Positions 8,435-16,981 of a stretch of 64,000 bases of DNA are shown here, one piece after another; within the stretch, counting starts at the first letter, position 1; each line of letters opens with the position of its first letter. The translations under genes were made by a program, and so were the position numbers. This DNA comes from Echinicola sp. 20G. GTDB taxonomy: Bacteria > Bacteroidota > Bacteroidia > Cytophagales > Cyclobacteriaceae. The stretch covers positions 1,367,001-1,431,000 of the forward strand of contig NZ_AP024154.1 in the NCBI RefSeq assembly GCF_015533855.1, written 5' to 3'. The notes under the pieces were generated by a model, which made no database searches, was not told the origin of the DNA, and was given only the letters and a program-made list of their open reading frames with translations.

Positions 8435-8856
8435 AAGGTTAAATTAATGTAGTTTTATTTCGACTGTGAGTTAGATAGTAATATTTCCGAAGAGCCTTTA
8501 TTTGGCGATTTTTTTTAACAAATTGGTCGTATGATGTATTATCAGAGTAACCTCTTAGGCCCTTGGAGCATACGGTTTTGAAAAATTGCAGAAGGTGTAT
8601 AGAAAATGAGTTAGCTTGCGAAGTGGACAAGCAAGATCCACTCATTTTTAACCTGAAGTAATTTTTCAAAATAAAATTGATAAAATGAAATCCATTTAGA
8701 TATGAAATTGATCAATTTGAAGTATGCTCCACAGGCCTAGATTTTTGGTTCTTTTCATCAATGGAAAAGAACAAGAAACTTAATTTTCACAAAGCAGGTC
8801 AAAATTGGAAATTATTTAGAATAAGTTTATCTAGATAAACTTACTTGGAAATTAAC
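8435..8856. other. Gene-free stretch with two palindromes
   Basis: There is no convincing gene here. A minus-strand reading frame at 8439-8669 (76 codons) is open but has no recognisable motif. Two inverted repeats stand out: a hairpin with arms TTCTTTTC/GAAAAGAA around 8749-8771, and a perfect 22-bp palindrome TAAGTTTATCTAG-type at 8822-8843, 14 bp beyond the radA stop. The second could act as a transcript end for radA, though it has no good U-tract. The first resembles dispersed intergenic repeats of Bacteroidota genomes. Confidence 0.4.
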
Positions 8857-10230
8857 CTAAAACAACTGCTGATACATTTCTTCGAGCTTGGTGACGGGGA
8901 TGACTTGGATGCCAAATGTGGATAAGTCAACTCCCTTTACCGCATACTTAGACACAATGATCTTTTTAAAACCCAATTTATCTGCCTCTGCTATTCGGTT
9001 TTCAATCCTGTTTACGGCCCTGATTTCTCCCCCAAGACCAACTTCTCCCGCAAAACATAGATCTGGTGAAATGGGACTATCCTCATAAGAGGAAATCAAT
9101 GCCGCACAAACAGCTAAATCCAAACCAGGGTCATCCACACGCATGCCCCCCGCCACATTGAGAAATACATCCTGCTGGCCGAGCCGCATCCCTCCTCTTT
9201 TTTCCAGGACTGCCAAGAGCATATTGAGCCGTTTGGCATCATGTCCTGTACTACTGCGCTGTGGAGTACCATAAGTGGCGGGACTGATCAGGCTTTGGAT
9301 TTCAATCACCAATGGTCGGTTTCCTTCCAGCATCGCACCAATGGCGACTCCATTCAAGACTTCCTCACGTTGGCTGAGCAGGATTTCAGAAGGATTGGCC
9401 ACCCCACGAAGTCCATCTGCCCGCATTTCATAAATTCCCAGTTCATTGGTAGAACCAAATCGGTTTTTGGAGGTTCTTAAAATCCTGTAGGAAAGGTGTC
9501 GGTCACCCTCAAACTGTAACACAGTATCGACCATGTGCTCCAATATTTTGGGTCCTGCAATAGAGCCGTCTTTGGTGATATGACCGATTAAGAATACTGG
9601 AGTGCCCGTTTCTTTGGCGAATTTCATCAATTCAGCAGTGCATTCCCTGACCTGCGAAACACTCCCCGCAGCAGATTCTACGTGTTTACTATGCAAGGTC
9701 TGGATAGAGTCGATGACCAATACTTGCGGTTTGACAGCTTCTATCTGTTGGAAAATGTTTTGGGTATTGGTTTCCGATAGGACAAAGCAGTTTTCTGAAT
9801 GAAACAGCATCCTTTCGGCACGCATTTTAATCTGACTTTCACTTTCTTCACCAGAGACATAGAGCACTTTGGTTTGGTTCAGCACCAAGGCAATCTGCAG
9901 CATCAAAGTGGATTTGCCAATGCCCGGTTCGCCACCAATCAAGGTCAGGGAGCCAGGAACGATGCCCCCGCCCAAAACCCGGTCCAGTTCAGGGTCCTTG
10001 GTCACTAACCTCGGATGTTCTTCATAGTTGATATCTTGAAGTTTTCTAGGTGAATTATTCCGCTTTGTTTTTTCAGACCCTTGTTTCCAGCTTCCTCGGC
10101 CCGTTTCTTCCTTGTGGATAACCTCTTCAACATAAGTGTTCCACTCTCCACAGGCCGGACATTTCCCCACCCACTTGGGACTCTGCGCTCCACAGTTTTG
10201 ACAAAAAAAAGCAGTCTTTATTTTAGGCAT
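8857..10230 (-). CDS. radA: DNA repair protein RadA
   Basis: At 457 aa this is a full-length RadA. The N-terminal zinc finger has Cys10, Cys13, Cys24 and Cys27. The RecA-like ATPase follows, with Walker A GGEPGIGKST at 99-108 and the RadA-specific KNRFG motif at 255-259. The C-terminal half is the Lon-protease-like domain (MRLGQQDVFLNVAGGMRVDDPGLDL). RadA is a hexameric helicase that promotes branch migration during recombinational repair. Its ATG overlaps the stop of a possible 31-codon ORF (TAATG) and lies downstream of polA on the same strand, so polA and radA may share a transcript. Confidence 0.97.
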   Translation of the reverse strand: MPKIKTAFFCQNCGAQSPKWVGKCPACGEWNTYVEEVIHKEETGRGSWKQGSEKTKRNNSPRKLQDINYEEHPRLVTKDPELDRVLGGGIVPGSLTLIGGEPGIGKSTLMLQIALVLNQTKVLYVSGEESESQIKMRAERMLFHSENCFVLSETNTQNIFQQIEAVKPQVLVIDSIQTLHSKHVESAAGSVSQVRECTAELMKFAKETGTPVFLIGHITKDGSIAGPKILEHMVDTVLQFEGDRHLSYRILRTSKNRFGSTNELGIYEMRADGLRGVANPSEILLSQREEVLNGVAIGAMLEGNRPLVIEIQSLISPATYGTPQRSSTGHDAKRLNMLLAVLEKRGGMRLGQQDVFLNVAGGMRVDDPGLDLAVCAALISSYEDSPISPDLCFAGEVGLGGEIRAVNRIENRIAEADKLGFKKIIVSKYAVKGVDLSTFGIQVIPVTKLEEMYQQLF

Positions 10231-10325
10231 TATTTTGTAGTTGAAAATTGGGCTAATCTATAAAAGGCTTCGAGTTCTTCGTCATGCTCAGGCACCAAAG
10301 GGAAAATATTTTTAAATTCTAGCAT
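10230..10325 (-). CDS. Possible 31-codon ORF translationally coupled to radA
   Basis: Between polA and radA on the minus strand an ATG at 10325 opens 31 codons (MLEFKNIFPLVPEHDEELEA, then an aromatic/basic tail). The stop TAA overlaps the radA start as TAATG. The frame is open back to the polA stop and is in the same frame as polA, so it could also be a remnant of a longer tail or chance. The composition (acidic helix, no rare codons) looks protein-like. No ribosome binding site can be asserted and the family is unknown. Confidence 0.3.
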   Translation of the reverse strand: MLEFKNIFPLVPEHDEELEAFYRLAQFSTTK

Positions 10326-10367
10326 TCCTTGAGGCAGTCCAATTGCAAATAAAGTTTTCCATAAAAT

Positions 10368-13190
10368 TTAGTGAGCTTCCAGCCAATCGCTGCCAGTTCC
10401 CACTTCCACTTGCATGGGCACATCTATGGTCAGTGCCTCGGTCATCAGCTTGGGAATTTCTTTTTTCAGTAGTGCTACCTCATCCTTATGGGCATCAAAA
10501 ACCAATTCATCGTGTACCTGTAGGATCATCTTGGATTTCAACTGCTTTTCCTGCATCCATCGGTGTACTTGGATCATGGCCACTTTGATCATGTCCGCAG
10601 CACTTCCTTGGATGGGGGCATTGATGGCATTACGCTCAGAATAACCTCTCATCGTAGCATTTCGACTGTTGATATCTCTAAGGTACCTCCTTCTGCCTAA
10701 AAGGGTCTCCACGTATTCATTTTTACGGGCCTTTTCGATGCAGTCATTCATATATTCGCTGACGGCCGGGAATTCCTTAAAATAGGCATCGATAATTTCC
10801 TTGGCTTCGGTTCGCGAAATGTTCAGTCTTTGGGAAAGACCAAATGCCGAAATACCGTAGATGATCCCAAAGTTGGCTGTTTTGGCTTTTCGACGCATGT
10901 CGGAAGTCACTTCATCCAAAGGCACTTGGAAGATTTTGGCTGCGGTGGTGCTGTGGATATCCCTACCATTTTTAAAAGCTTCGATCATGGATTCATCCTT
11001 TGAAAAGGCCGCCATGATCCGCAACTCAATCTGACTGTAATCAGCGGCAAGGATCACATGATCCTCATCTCTCGGCACAAATGCCTTTCTGATTTCACGG
11101 CCTCGCTCCGTCCGGATCGGAATATTTTGCAAGTTGGGATTGACAGAAGAAAGCCTTCCTGTCGCAGCTACAACTTGATTATAGGTAGTGTGGATACGGC
11201 CAGTCTTTGGATTGATCAGAGTAGGCAAGGTATCTACATAGGTGTTTTTCAATTTGACCAATTCCCGATAATCCAAAATAGCCTGGGCAATTTCATGCTT
11301 GGGAGCCAATTTGGAAAGGACTTCCTCACCTGTGGCATACTGTCCTGTTTTGGTTTTTTTGGCTTTGGGATCCAGCTCCATTTTTACAAATAATACTTCG
11401 CCAAGTTGCTTGGGAGAAGCCAAGTTGAATTTTACTCCGGCAAGCTCATAAACCTTTTTTTCTATTTCAACGATTTCCTTCTCCAAGGATGTGGATAAGT
11501 CTGCCAAACTTTCCTTGTCCAACCGTACGCCTTCAAATTCCATAGCTGCCAAAACAGGGATCAATGGGGTTTCTACCTCATAAAAGAGCTTTTCTAATCC
11601 TCGGTCTTGAAGGTCAGGATTTAATTTTTGCGCGAGCTGTAAAGTGATGTCAGCGTCTTCGGAAGCATATTCTACTACTTTATCCACATCTACATCACGC
11701 ATATTGCCTTGGTTTTTTCCTTTTTTACCGATCAGGCTTTCAATGGAAACAGGCTTATAATTGAGGTAATGCTCAGCTAGCCAGTCCATGCCATGCTTCC
11801 CTTCAGGTTCAATCAGGTAATGGGCCAACATGGTGTCATAAAAAGTACCTTTCACCTCGATGCCGTAGTTTTTAAGTACTAAGACATCGTATTTAATATT
11901 TTGACCGATTTTGGTGATTTTTTCATTCTCAAAAACTGGCTTTAAAGGTGCCAGAAGCTTTTTGGCTTCTTCTTGATCTTCAGGAATGGGAATGTAGAAA
12001 GCTTCTCCACTCAAATAGGCAAAGCTAATTCCAACCAATTCGGCCCTATTGGGATCCAAATCTGTGGTTTCAGTATCGAAAGACAGTTCATCTTGGATTT
12101 CCAAATATTCAACCAACTCTTGGATATCTTCCAGGCTGGCCACTTTATGGTAATCATGCGCTAGGGAAAAGACAGAGTCCAATTGGCTTGGTGCTGGAAT
12201 TGGATTGACTTCTTCAATATCTTCCTCCTCTTCTTCTACCGCTGCATCCTGTGGGCCAGTAAACAGCCCCAGTTGCTCATTGACTTTAACGGTAGGCTTT
12301 TTGATATTTTCACCGAAGACCCTTTTGGTCAAAGTCCTGAATTCCAACTCAGCAAAGAGCGCTTTGAGTTTTTCTTCATCCGGACCATCATAGCTAAGGT
12401 CTTTTGGATTAAACTCGATAGGTACATCCTGTTTGATGGTGGCCAAGTCTTTGGAGAGCAGGCCTTGCTGCCCGAAGTTGACCACATTTTCTTTTTGCTT
12501 GCCTTTGAGTTCATCGGTATGTTCTAAAAGTCCTTCTATCGTGCCATAGGCTTTTAGGAGCTTTTTAGCGGTTTTTTCTCCAATGCCAGGAATTCCAGGG
12601 ATGTTATCCACTGCGTCTCCCATCAGTCCAAGGATGTCACGTACTTGATCAGGGTCTTCGATTTCCCATTTTTCACAAACCTCCTTAGGCCCCATGATAT
12701 CTACCGCATTGCCCATAAAGGCAGGTTTATAAAGGAAAATGTGCTCTTCCACCAATTGACCATAATCCTTGTCCGGGGTCATCATAAAGACCTCGAAGTC
12801 CTTGTATTCCGCTTTTTTGGCAATGGTACCAATGATGTCATCGGCTTCGTATCCATCCAGCTCTAGGATAGGAATATTAAAACCATTTACAATTTGCTTT
12901 ACCCAAGGAATGCCAATGGTAATGTCTTCCGGCTGTTCCTGCCTGTTGGCTTTATAGGCTTCAAACTGTTCATGACGAAAAGTAGGTGCTGCTGTATCAA
13001 AGGCAACGGCTAGGTGACTCGGCTGTTGTTTTTCGATTACTTCCAGCAAGGTATTGGTAAAGCCCAACATGATGCCAGTGTTGAGGCCTTTTGAGTTGAT
13101 TCGGGGATTTTTGCTAAATGCAAAGTGGGCCCGATAGATCAAGGCCATGGCATCTAAAAGAAACAGTTTTTTCTTGTCTGAACTGGACAT
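10368..13190 (-). CDS. polA: DNA polymerase I
   Basis: The 940-residue enzyme has all three domains. The N-terminal 5'-3' exonuclease (about 1-300) shows LLDAMALIYRAHF, GYEADDIIGT and GDAVDNIPGIPGIGEKTA. The 3'-5' exonuclease (about 345-540) has SFDTETTDLD and YASEDADITLQLA with intact acidic residues, so proofreading is probably active. The family A polymerase (about 560-940) has motif A LAADYSQIELR, motif B RRKAKTANFGIIYG and motif C QVHDELVFD. The region between exonucleases is acidic and Glu-rich (about residues 315-325). It acts in Okazaki fragment processing and repair. Confidence 0.98.
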   Translation of the reverse strand: MSSSDKKKLFLLDAMALIYRAHFAFSKNPRINSKGLNTGIMLGFTNTLLEVIEKQQPSHLAVAFDTAAPTFRHEQFEAYKANRQEQPEDITIGIPWVKQIVNGFNIPILELDGYEADDIIGTIAKKAEYKDFEVFMMTPDKDYGQLVEEHIFLYKPAFMGNAVDIMGPKEVCEKWEIEDPDQVRDILGLMGDAVDNIPGIPGIGEKTAKKLLKAYGTIEGLLEHTDELKGKQKENVVNFGQQGLLSKDLATIKQDVPIEFNPKDLSYDGPDEEKLKALFAELEFRTLTKRVFGENIKKPTVKVNEQLGLFTGPQDAAVEEEEEDIEEVNPIPAPSQLDSVFSLAHDYHKVASLEDIQELVEYLEIQDELSFDTETTDLDPNRAELVGISFAYLSGEAFYIPIPEDQEEAKKLLAPLKPVFENEKITKIGQNIKYDVLVLKNYGIEVKGTFYDTMLAHYLIEPEGKHGMDWLAEHYLNYKPVSIESLIGKKGKNQGNMRDVDVDKVVEYASEDADITLQLAQKLNPDLQDRGLEKLFYEVETPLIPVLAAMEFEGVRLDKESLADLSTSLEKEIVEIEKKVYELAGVKFNLASPKQLGEVLFVKMELDPKAKKTKTGQYATGEEVLSKLAPKHEIAQAILDYRELVKLKNTYVDTLPTLINPKTGRIHTTYNQVVAATGRLSSVNPNLQNIPIRTERGREIRKAFVPRDEDHVILAADYSQIELRIMAAFSKDESMIEAFKNGRDIHSTTAAKIFQVPLDEVTSDMRRKAKTANFGIIYGISAFGLSQRLNISRTEAKEIIDAYFKEFPAVSEYMNDCIEKARKNEYVETLLGRRRYLRDINSRNATMRGYSERNAINAPIQGSAADMIKVAMIQVHRWMQEKQLKSKMILQVHDELVFDAHKDEVALLKKEIPKLMTEALTIDVPMQVEVGTGSDWLEAH

Positions 13191-13522
13191 GGGTTTAATA
13201 TGCTTTAAATGTTTGTGTTAGCCATAAAGGTAAAATTCCCTTTTTGGGAGAAGGGCTAAATTACAAATTATAATGGAAAGGAAGGTCAGGATTTTTGATC
13301 TAAGTACGATTGATAAAATCGTTGGTTTGGGGAGCACTTAAGTCATTCATTAAGGATAAAAAGTACGGTTTTCTATAAAAAAATCACCAGTCAGGAAGAC
13401 TTTGGATTAATATTTGATTAAAATGTTTCAAATGCGAAGGGAGTAATTTTGCAATACTTCCAATTTTCGTAACTTATCAAAGGAATTGTAACAATTTGTT
13501 TATCATTAAACCAATAATTAGT
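13191..13522. other. Divergent intergenic region between polA and a small secreted-protein gene
   Basis: About 330 bp carry no gene. A -7 box TAATTTTG at 13444-13451 (plus strand) lies 71 bp before the ATG at 13523. No good CAAAnnTA box was found in front of polA. The rest is AT-rich DNA without striking repeats. Confidence 0.4.
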
Positions 13523-13840
13523 ATGAAAAGAGTCGCGTACTTTTTAGCAGTGATGTTTTGTTTCACTGCTTTTGCACCGGGAGCCATGGCTGAGCCGGTA
13601 AAGAAGGACAAGGAAAAAACCGAATTGAGCGCTGAGGATGAGGCAAGGTTGGAAGAAATGAAGTCCAGGGTAGAAGAAATCAAATCCATGGATTTTTCGG
13701 AAATGAGCAAGGATGAGAGAAAGGAAGTGCGGGATGAGCTCAGAGGAATGAAAAAAGAAGCTAAAGCTATGGGGCAAGGCATTTATTTGTCTGTAGGGGC
13801 GATTATTATTATACTATTGATTTTGATCTTGGTAACCTGA
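13523..13840 (+). CDS. Small charged envelope protein with signal peptide and C-terminal membrane helix
   Basis: From the ATG at 13523 (MKRVAYFLAVMFC) the protein is 105 aa. It has a signal peptide ending near AMA, a highly charged Lys/Glu-rich helix (about residues 25-80, probably coiled coil), and a C-terminal hydrophobic helix (IYLSVGAIIIILLILILVT) at the very end. This layout suggests a tail-anchored periplasmic coil. An in-frame ATG 27 bp upstream is less likely because it would disturb the signal peptide. I do not recognise a named family. A strong terminator follows. Confidence 0.65.
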   Translation: MKRVAYFLAVMFCFTAFAPGAMAEPVKKDKEKTELSAEDEARLEEMKSRVEEIKSMDFSEMSKDERKEVRDELRGMKKEAKAMGQGIYLSVGAIIIILLILILVT

Positions 13841-13860
13841 TCAGGTAATCATAAAATAGA

Positions 13861-13896
13861 AAAAGGGGATCCAATACCGATTGGATCCCCTTTTTT
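13861..13896. terminator. Bidirectional rho-independent terminator
   Basis: A perfect stem GGGGATCCAAT / ATTGGATCCCC closes a 4-base loop and is flanked by AAAA on the left and TTTTTT on the right. It can end the plus-strand gene at 13840 and the TonB-receptor gene coming from the other side (stop at 13926). Confidence 0.9.
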
Positions 13897-13925
13897 ATGC
13901 CCTGAACTTTTTAATACCTTAAGAC

Positions 13926-16343
13926 TTAAAAAGTATACGCAAAGCTGGCCACTATATTTCTTGGCTTTTGTGGATTGATAGTAGAGTACCCACTGTAATA
14001 TTCTTTGTCTGTTACATTATTGACATTGATGGCAATTCTGAATTTAGGTGTACCATAATTCACCGCCGCATTCAAAATGGTGTAAGATGGAAGCATGAAT
14101 TCGCCAGTAACTGGATTGTCCATAATGGCCAACTCACTATTATAGTTTCCGCCAAAGCTAAAGCCCAAACCTTTGGCAACTCCTTGGGTGAGGGTGTATG
14201 TGGCCCAAGCATTGAACAAGTTTTTGGGGCCAGCTTGGGTTGGTCTCCTTCCTTCCTGCAGCCAAAGGTTACTTTCGTCTCCTTCCAATACTTCACTGTC
14301 ATTATAACTATAGCCTGCGATTAGGCTTAAGCCTTTTACCGGTTTAGCCTGAATATCAAATTCAATACCCCTGCTTTGCATTTTTCCACCTTGTAAGCTG
14401 TTATTGATGTTGTTTGGATCAGCAGTAACCAAGTTATCCACAACGATGTCATAATAGCTGATGGTGGCATTGAGTTTTTCAGTGAATAAATTGGTTTTTA
14501 ATCCCGCTTCAAATTGATTGGCGTGCTCTGGTTCAAATGCTTTTACTGATGGGTTGTTTCCATCCGCATCTGCCACTTGCCTAGGGGCTACATTTTGAAA
14601 GCCATTCATATAATTGGCAAAGACGGAAATTTTGTCCTTGATCGGCTGGTAGATCAAACCAAACTTAGGAGAAAAGGCAGTCTGGTCGAAGTCATCTTCA
14701 TCTGTAGTGATGTCACCTTTACTATTAAAGTAATCAAATCTCAAGCTGGCCATGGCAATCAATTGTGGGGTCAGGTTGATTACGTCTGAGGCATATACAC
14801 TGAATTGCTCATTTTTGGTATTGGTGTTGTTTCTTCTGGAAGAAGCCAATACATTGTCCACAGAAGGTCTTGTGAGGTATCTTGGCGCAACAGTTTCTCC
14901 AGCGTAGTTAACATAGTTGACTTCACCTTGTGGAGTTACGTTGTGAATCCAAGCGTACCCGGTGCTGTTATCGATCAGGTTTCGGGTGTAGTAATCCAGT
15001 CCAAGGACCAAACGATTTCGGTAATTTCCTAGTTTGAAGTCCCCAATAAAGTTTTGTTGGATGTCAGAGGTATTGGTTTGGGCCAGTTGCTTACTGGTGT
15101 ACAAGCTGAAGTCTCCATTGCCGTTTTGGTTGTCATACAGATAACTGTAATAACCGTCAGACTTGGAAATTCCTCTAGAAAGGACGGTTTGTGATGTCCA
15201 TTCGTTGGAGAGCTTATAATTCATTTGACCCTGAAGGATAAACCTTGGGTTTTTCATGCTCAGGTCATTGCTGGTCAAGGAAAGCTTGTTATTATAGTTA
15301 AGCTCTTCTAAGTTGCTGAATTGCAAGGGTGCATTTCTTCCCAAAAACAACATGGTTTGGTTGGTTTTTTCCTCTTGCAAGAACTCTGTATTGACTAGGA
15401 AGGAAAGTCGGTCATTGGCTTGGTAAGAAAAAGATGGCGCCACAAAGATAGATTTCTTAAACCCAGCATCTTGAAAGCTGTTTTCAGTGTGGTAGGCTGT
15501 GTTGATCCGCATGTTCATACCTTCGCTGATTGAGGCATTGATGTCAGCAGTGACACGGTTCAATCCAAAACTTCCTGCCAAATAATTGATTTCTCCACCA
15601 AATCCCTCATATGGTTTCTTTGTGATGGTGTTGATCAATCCACCGTAGGAAATCAGGCTACTACCAAACAAAGTACCGGATGGGCCTTTGATTACTTCTA
15701 TTCGCTCAATATTGGCAGGGTCCAAGCTGCCATTGGTCAGCCCTGGCAGACCATTCACCATGGTAGCTTGCGCTTCAAATCCTCTTAAAGAGTAATAGGA
15801 GGAACCATCGCCAGAACCTCTACCGGTAGACTCCCAAAGTTTATAGACTCCAGGGACATTTTTAAGGGCATCATCAAAACCCGTGATGGCCTGTTGTTTC
15901 AGCAATTCAGCAGAGACGGTATTATAAACCTGAGGGTTTTCCAAGTTGCGCAGTGGCATCTTAGAAACATAATCACTTGTACCGGCATTGATGTCCCGTC
16001 TTTCACTGATGACAATTTCATTTAATTGATTGGCATTTTCTTCCAGAGTGATGGTGGGTACGGTGGTGATTTCTCCCGATTTTACCATAATTTGGGTACT
16101 TTGGCTATTCATGCCAATAAAAGAAACCAAAAGCGTGTAGCTTCCTGGTTTGACTCCACCGAAAGTATACTCACCTGCTTTGTTGGTGACAGTACCGGAT
16201 GAAGTACCTTTTAATAGGATGTTTACAAATTCGGCAGGATAACCATCAGAAGTTTTGACAGTTCCCTTGATGCTGCCATTTTGTGCAAAGGTAATGTTTA
16301 CTACAGCTGTAATCAGCCATAGGGCAAGTAGTGTTCTTTTCAT
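13926..16343 (-). CDS. TonB-dependent siderophore-type outer-membrane receptor
   Basis: The protein is 805 aa. Signal peptide (about 1-20, ending TFAQ), carboxypeptidase-regulatory-like domain (about 22-110), plug domain with NVPGVYKLWESTGRG and IERIEVIKGPSGTLFG (about 125-240), then a 22-strand-type barrel ending in aromatic Phe (FAYTF). This matches ferrichrome/ferripyoverdine-type receptors, which import Fe3+-siderophores with TonB energy. There is no SusD-like partner next to it, which argues against a polysaccharide SusC. The minus-strand promoter at 16385-16415 fits; a Fur site could not be identified with confidence. Confidence 0.93.
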   Translation of the reverse strand: MKRTLLALWLITAVVNITFAQNGSIKGTVKTSDGYPAEFVNILLKGTSSGTVTNKAGEYTFGGVKPGSYTLLVSFIGMNSQSTQIMVKSGEITTVPTITLEENANQLNEIVISERRDINAGTSDYVSKMPLRNLENPQVYNTVSAELLKQQAITGFDDALKNVPGVYKLWESTGRGSGDGSSYYSLRGFEAQATMVNGLPGLTNGSLDPANIERIEVIKGPSGTLFGSSLISYGGLINTITKKPYEGFGGEINYLAGSFGLNRVTADINASISEGMNMRINTAYHTENSFQDAGFKKSIFVAPSFSYQANDRLSFLVNTEFLQEEKTNQTMLFLGRNAPLQFSNLEELNYNNKLSLTSNDLSMKNPRFILQGQMNYKLSNEWTSQTVLSRGISKSDGYYSYLYDNQNGNGDFSLYTSKQLAQTNTSDIQQNFIGDFKLGNYRNRLVLGLDYYTRNLIDNSTGYAWIHNVTPQGEVNYVNYAGETVAPRYLTRPSVDNVLASSRRNNTNTKNEQFSVYASDVINLTPQLIAMASLRFDYFNSKGDITTDEDDFDQTAFSPKFGLIYQPIKDKISVFANYMNGFQNVAPRQVADADGNNPSVKAFEPEHANQFEAGLKTNLFTEKLNATISYYDIVVDNLVTADPNNINNSLQGGKMQSRGIEFDIQAKPVKGLSLIAGYSYNDSEVLEGDESNLWLQEGRRPTQAGPKNLFNAWATYTLTQGVAKGLGFSFGGNYNSELAIMDNPVTGEFMLPSYTILNAAVNYGTPKFRIAINVNNVTDKEYYSGYSTINPQKPRNIVASFAYTF

Positions 16344-16384
16344 TGGAAGGGTGATTCCTTAATTAGATTTAATATAAATTAAGG

Positions 16385-16415
16385 CAAATTTACAGTTTGT
16401 AATGCCCTTTGCAAA
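16385..16415 (-). promoter_or_regulatory. Promoter of the TonB-dependent receptor gene
   Basis: On the minus strand TTTG (16412-16415) and TAAATTTG (16385-16392) are separated by 19 bp, an excellent match to the Bacteroidota TTTG-N19-TAnnTTTG promoter. The predicted start is near 16381, giving a leader of about 37 nt. Confidence 0.65.
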
Positions 16416-16488
16416 GGATTTAATAATTTATTGAATTGAAATCGGAAAAATAACTACTTTAATTATTGATATAGTATCTTTAAATGCT

Positions 16489-16926
16489 TTAATCTTCCAA
16501 TGTTTTTAAATAAGCCTTTACCTGCATGGCTTTCCATAGTATTACAATTAGTAGAATCAGCCAAAGCACTTCATTAAAACCTAAATGGAAGATGGTCCGC
16601 TTATTCCATCCCAAGATATCGGCATAATATATGGCAAACCAAATGGCAGAAACCAATTTTCCGCCCACTCCTATCATGATCAGGTAGAGCCAACTGATGG
16701 GATAAAAAGCACTGAGAAAGATCAAAAAGCCCATGATCAAACCAAAGCTACCATAAACGGTGGAACTTACAGACGCCGGAACTTCTGGCTGCATGGACAG
16801 CCAAAGCAGCAGGGGCTCACCCATCCACTTAAAAAATGCTCCCCAAGCAACGGTGATCATACCTGCCAACAAAAGTAAGCCCCTCATGGGCATCGAAAAG
16901 CGGGGAAATTCTTGATTTTTTTCCAT
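16489..16926 (-). CDS. Conserved membrane protein, four helices
   Basis: The 145-residue protein has four hydrophobic segments (about 12-32, 53-72, 76-98, 114-135) and short polar loops; the N-terminus is cytoplasmic by charge. No catalytic motif is visible. It is transcribed away from the amidase gene and lies 145 bp upstream of the TonB-receptor gene on the same strand, with that receptor's own promoter in between. Its function is unknown. Confidence 0.7.
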   Translation of the reverse strand: MEKNQEFPRFSMPMRGLLLLAGMITVAWGAFFKWMGEPLLLWLSMQPEVPASVSSTVYGSFGLIMGFLIFLSAFYPISWLYLIMIGVGGKLVSAIWFAIYYADILGWNKRTIFHLGFNEVLWLILLIVILWKAMQVKAYLKTLED

Positions 16927-16981
16927 GATTATTTTTTCTAACTTCCAAAGGGATTGCCCCTTTACCCTACAAAACTAATCC

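Noticed and set aside
8439..8669. 76-codon minus-strand frame after yjbQ
   Set aside because: No domain, and the sequence looks like dispersed intergenic DNA; it could be a remnant but a gene cannot be supported.
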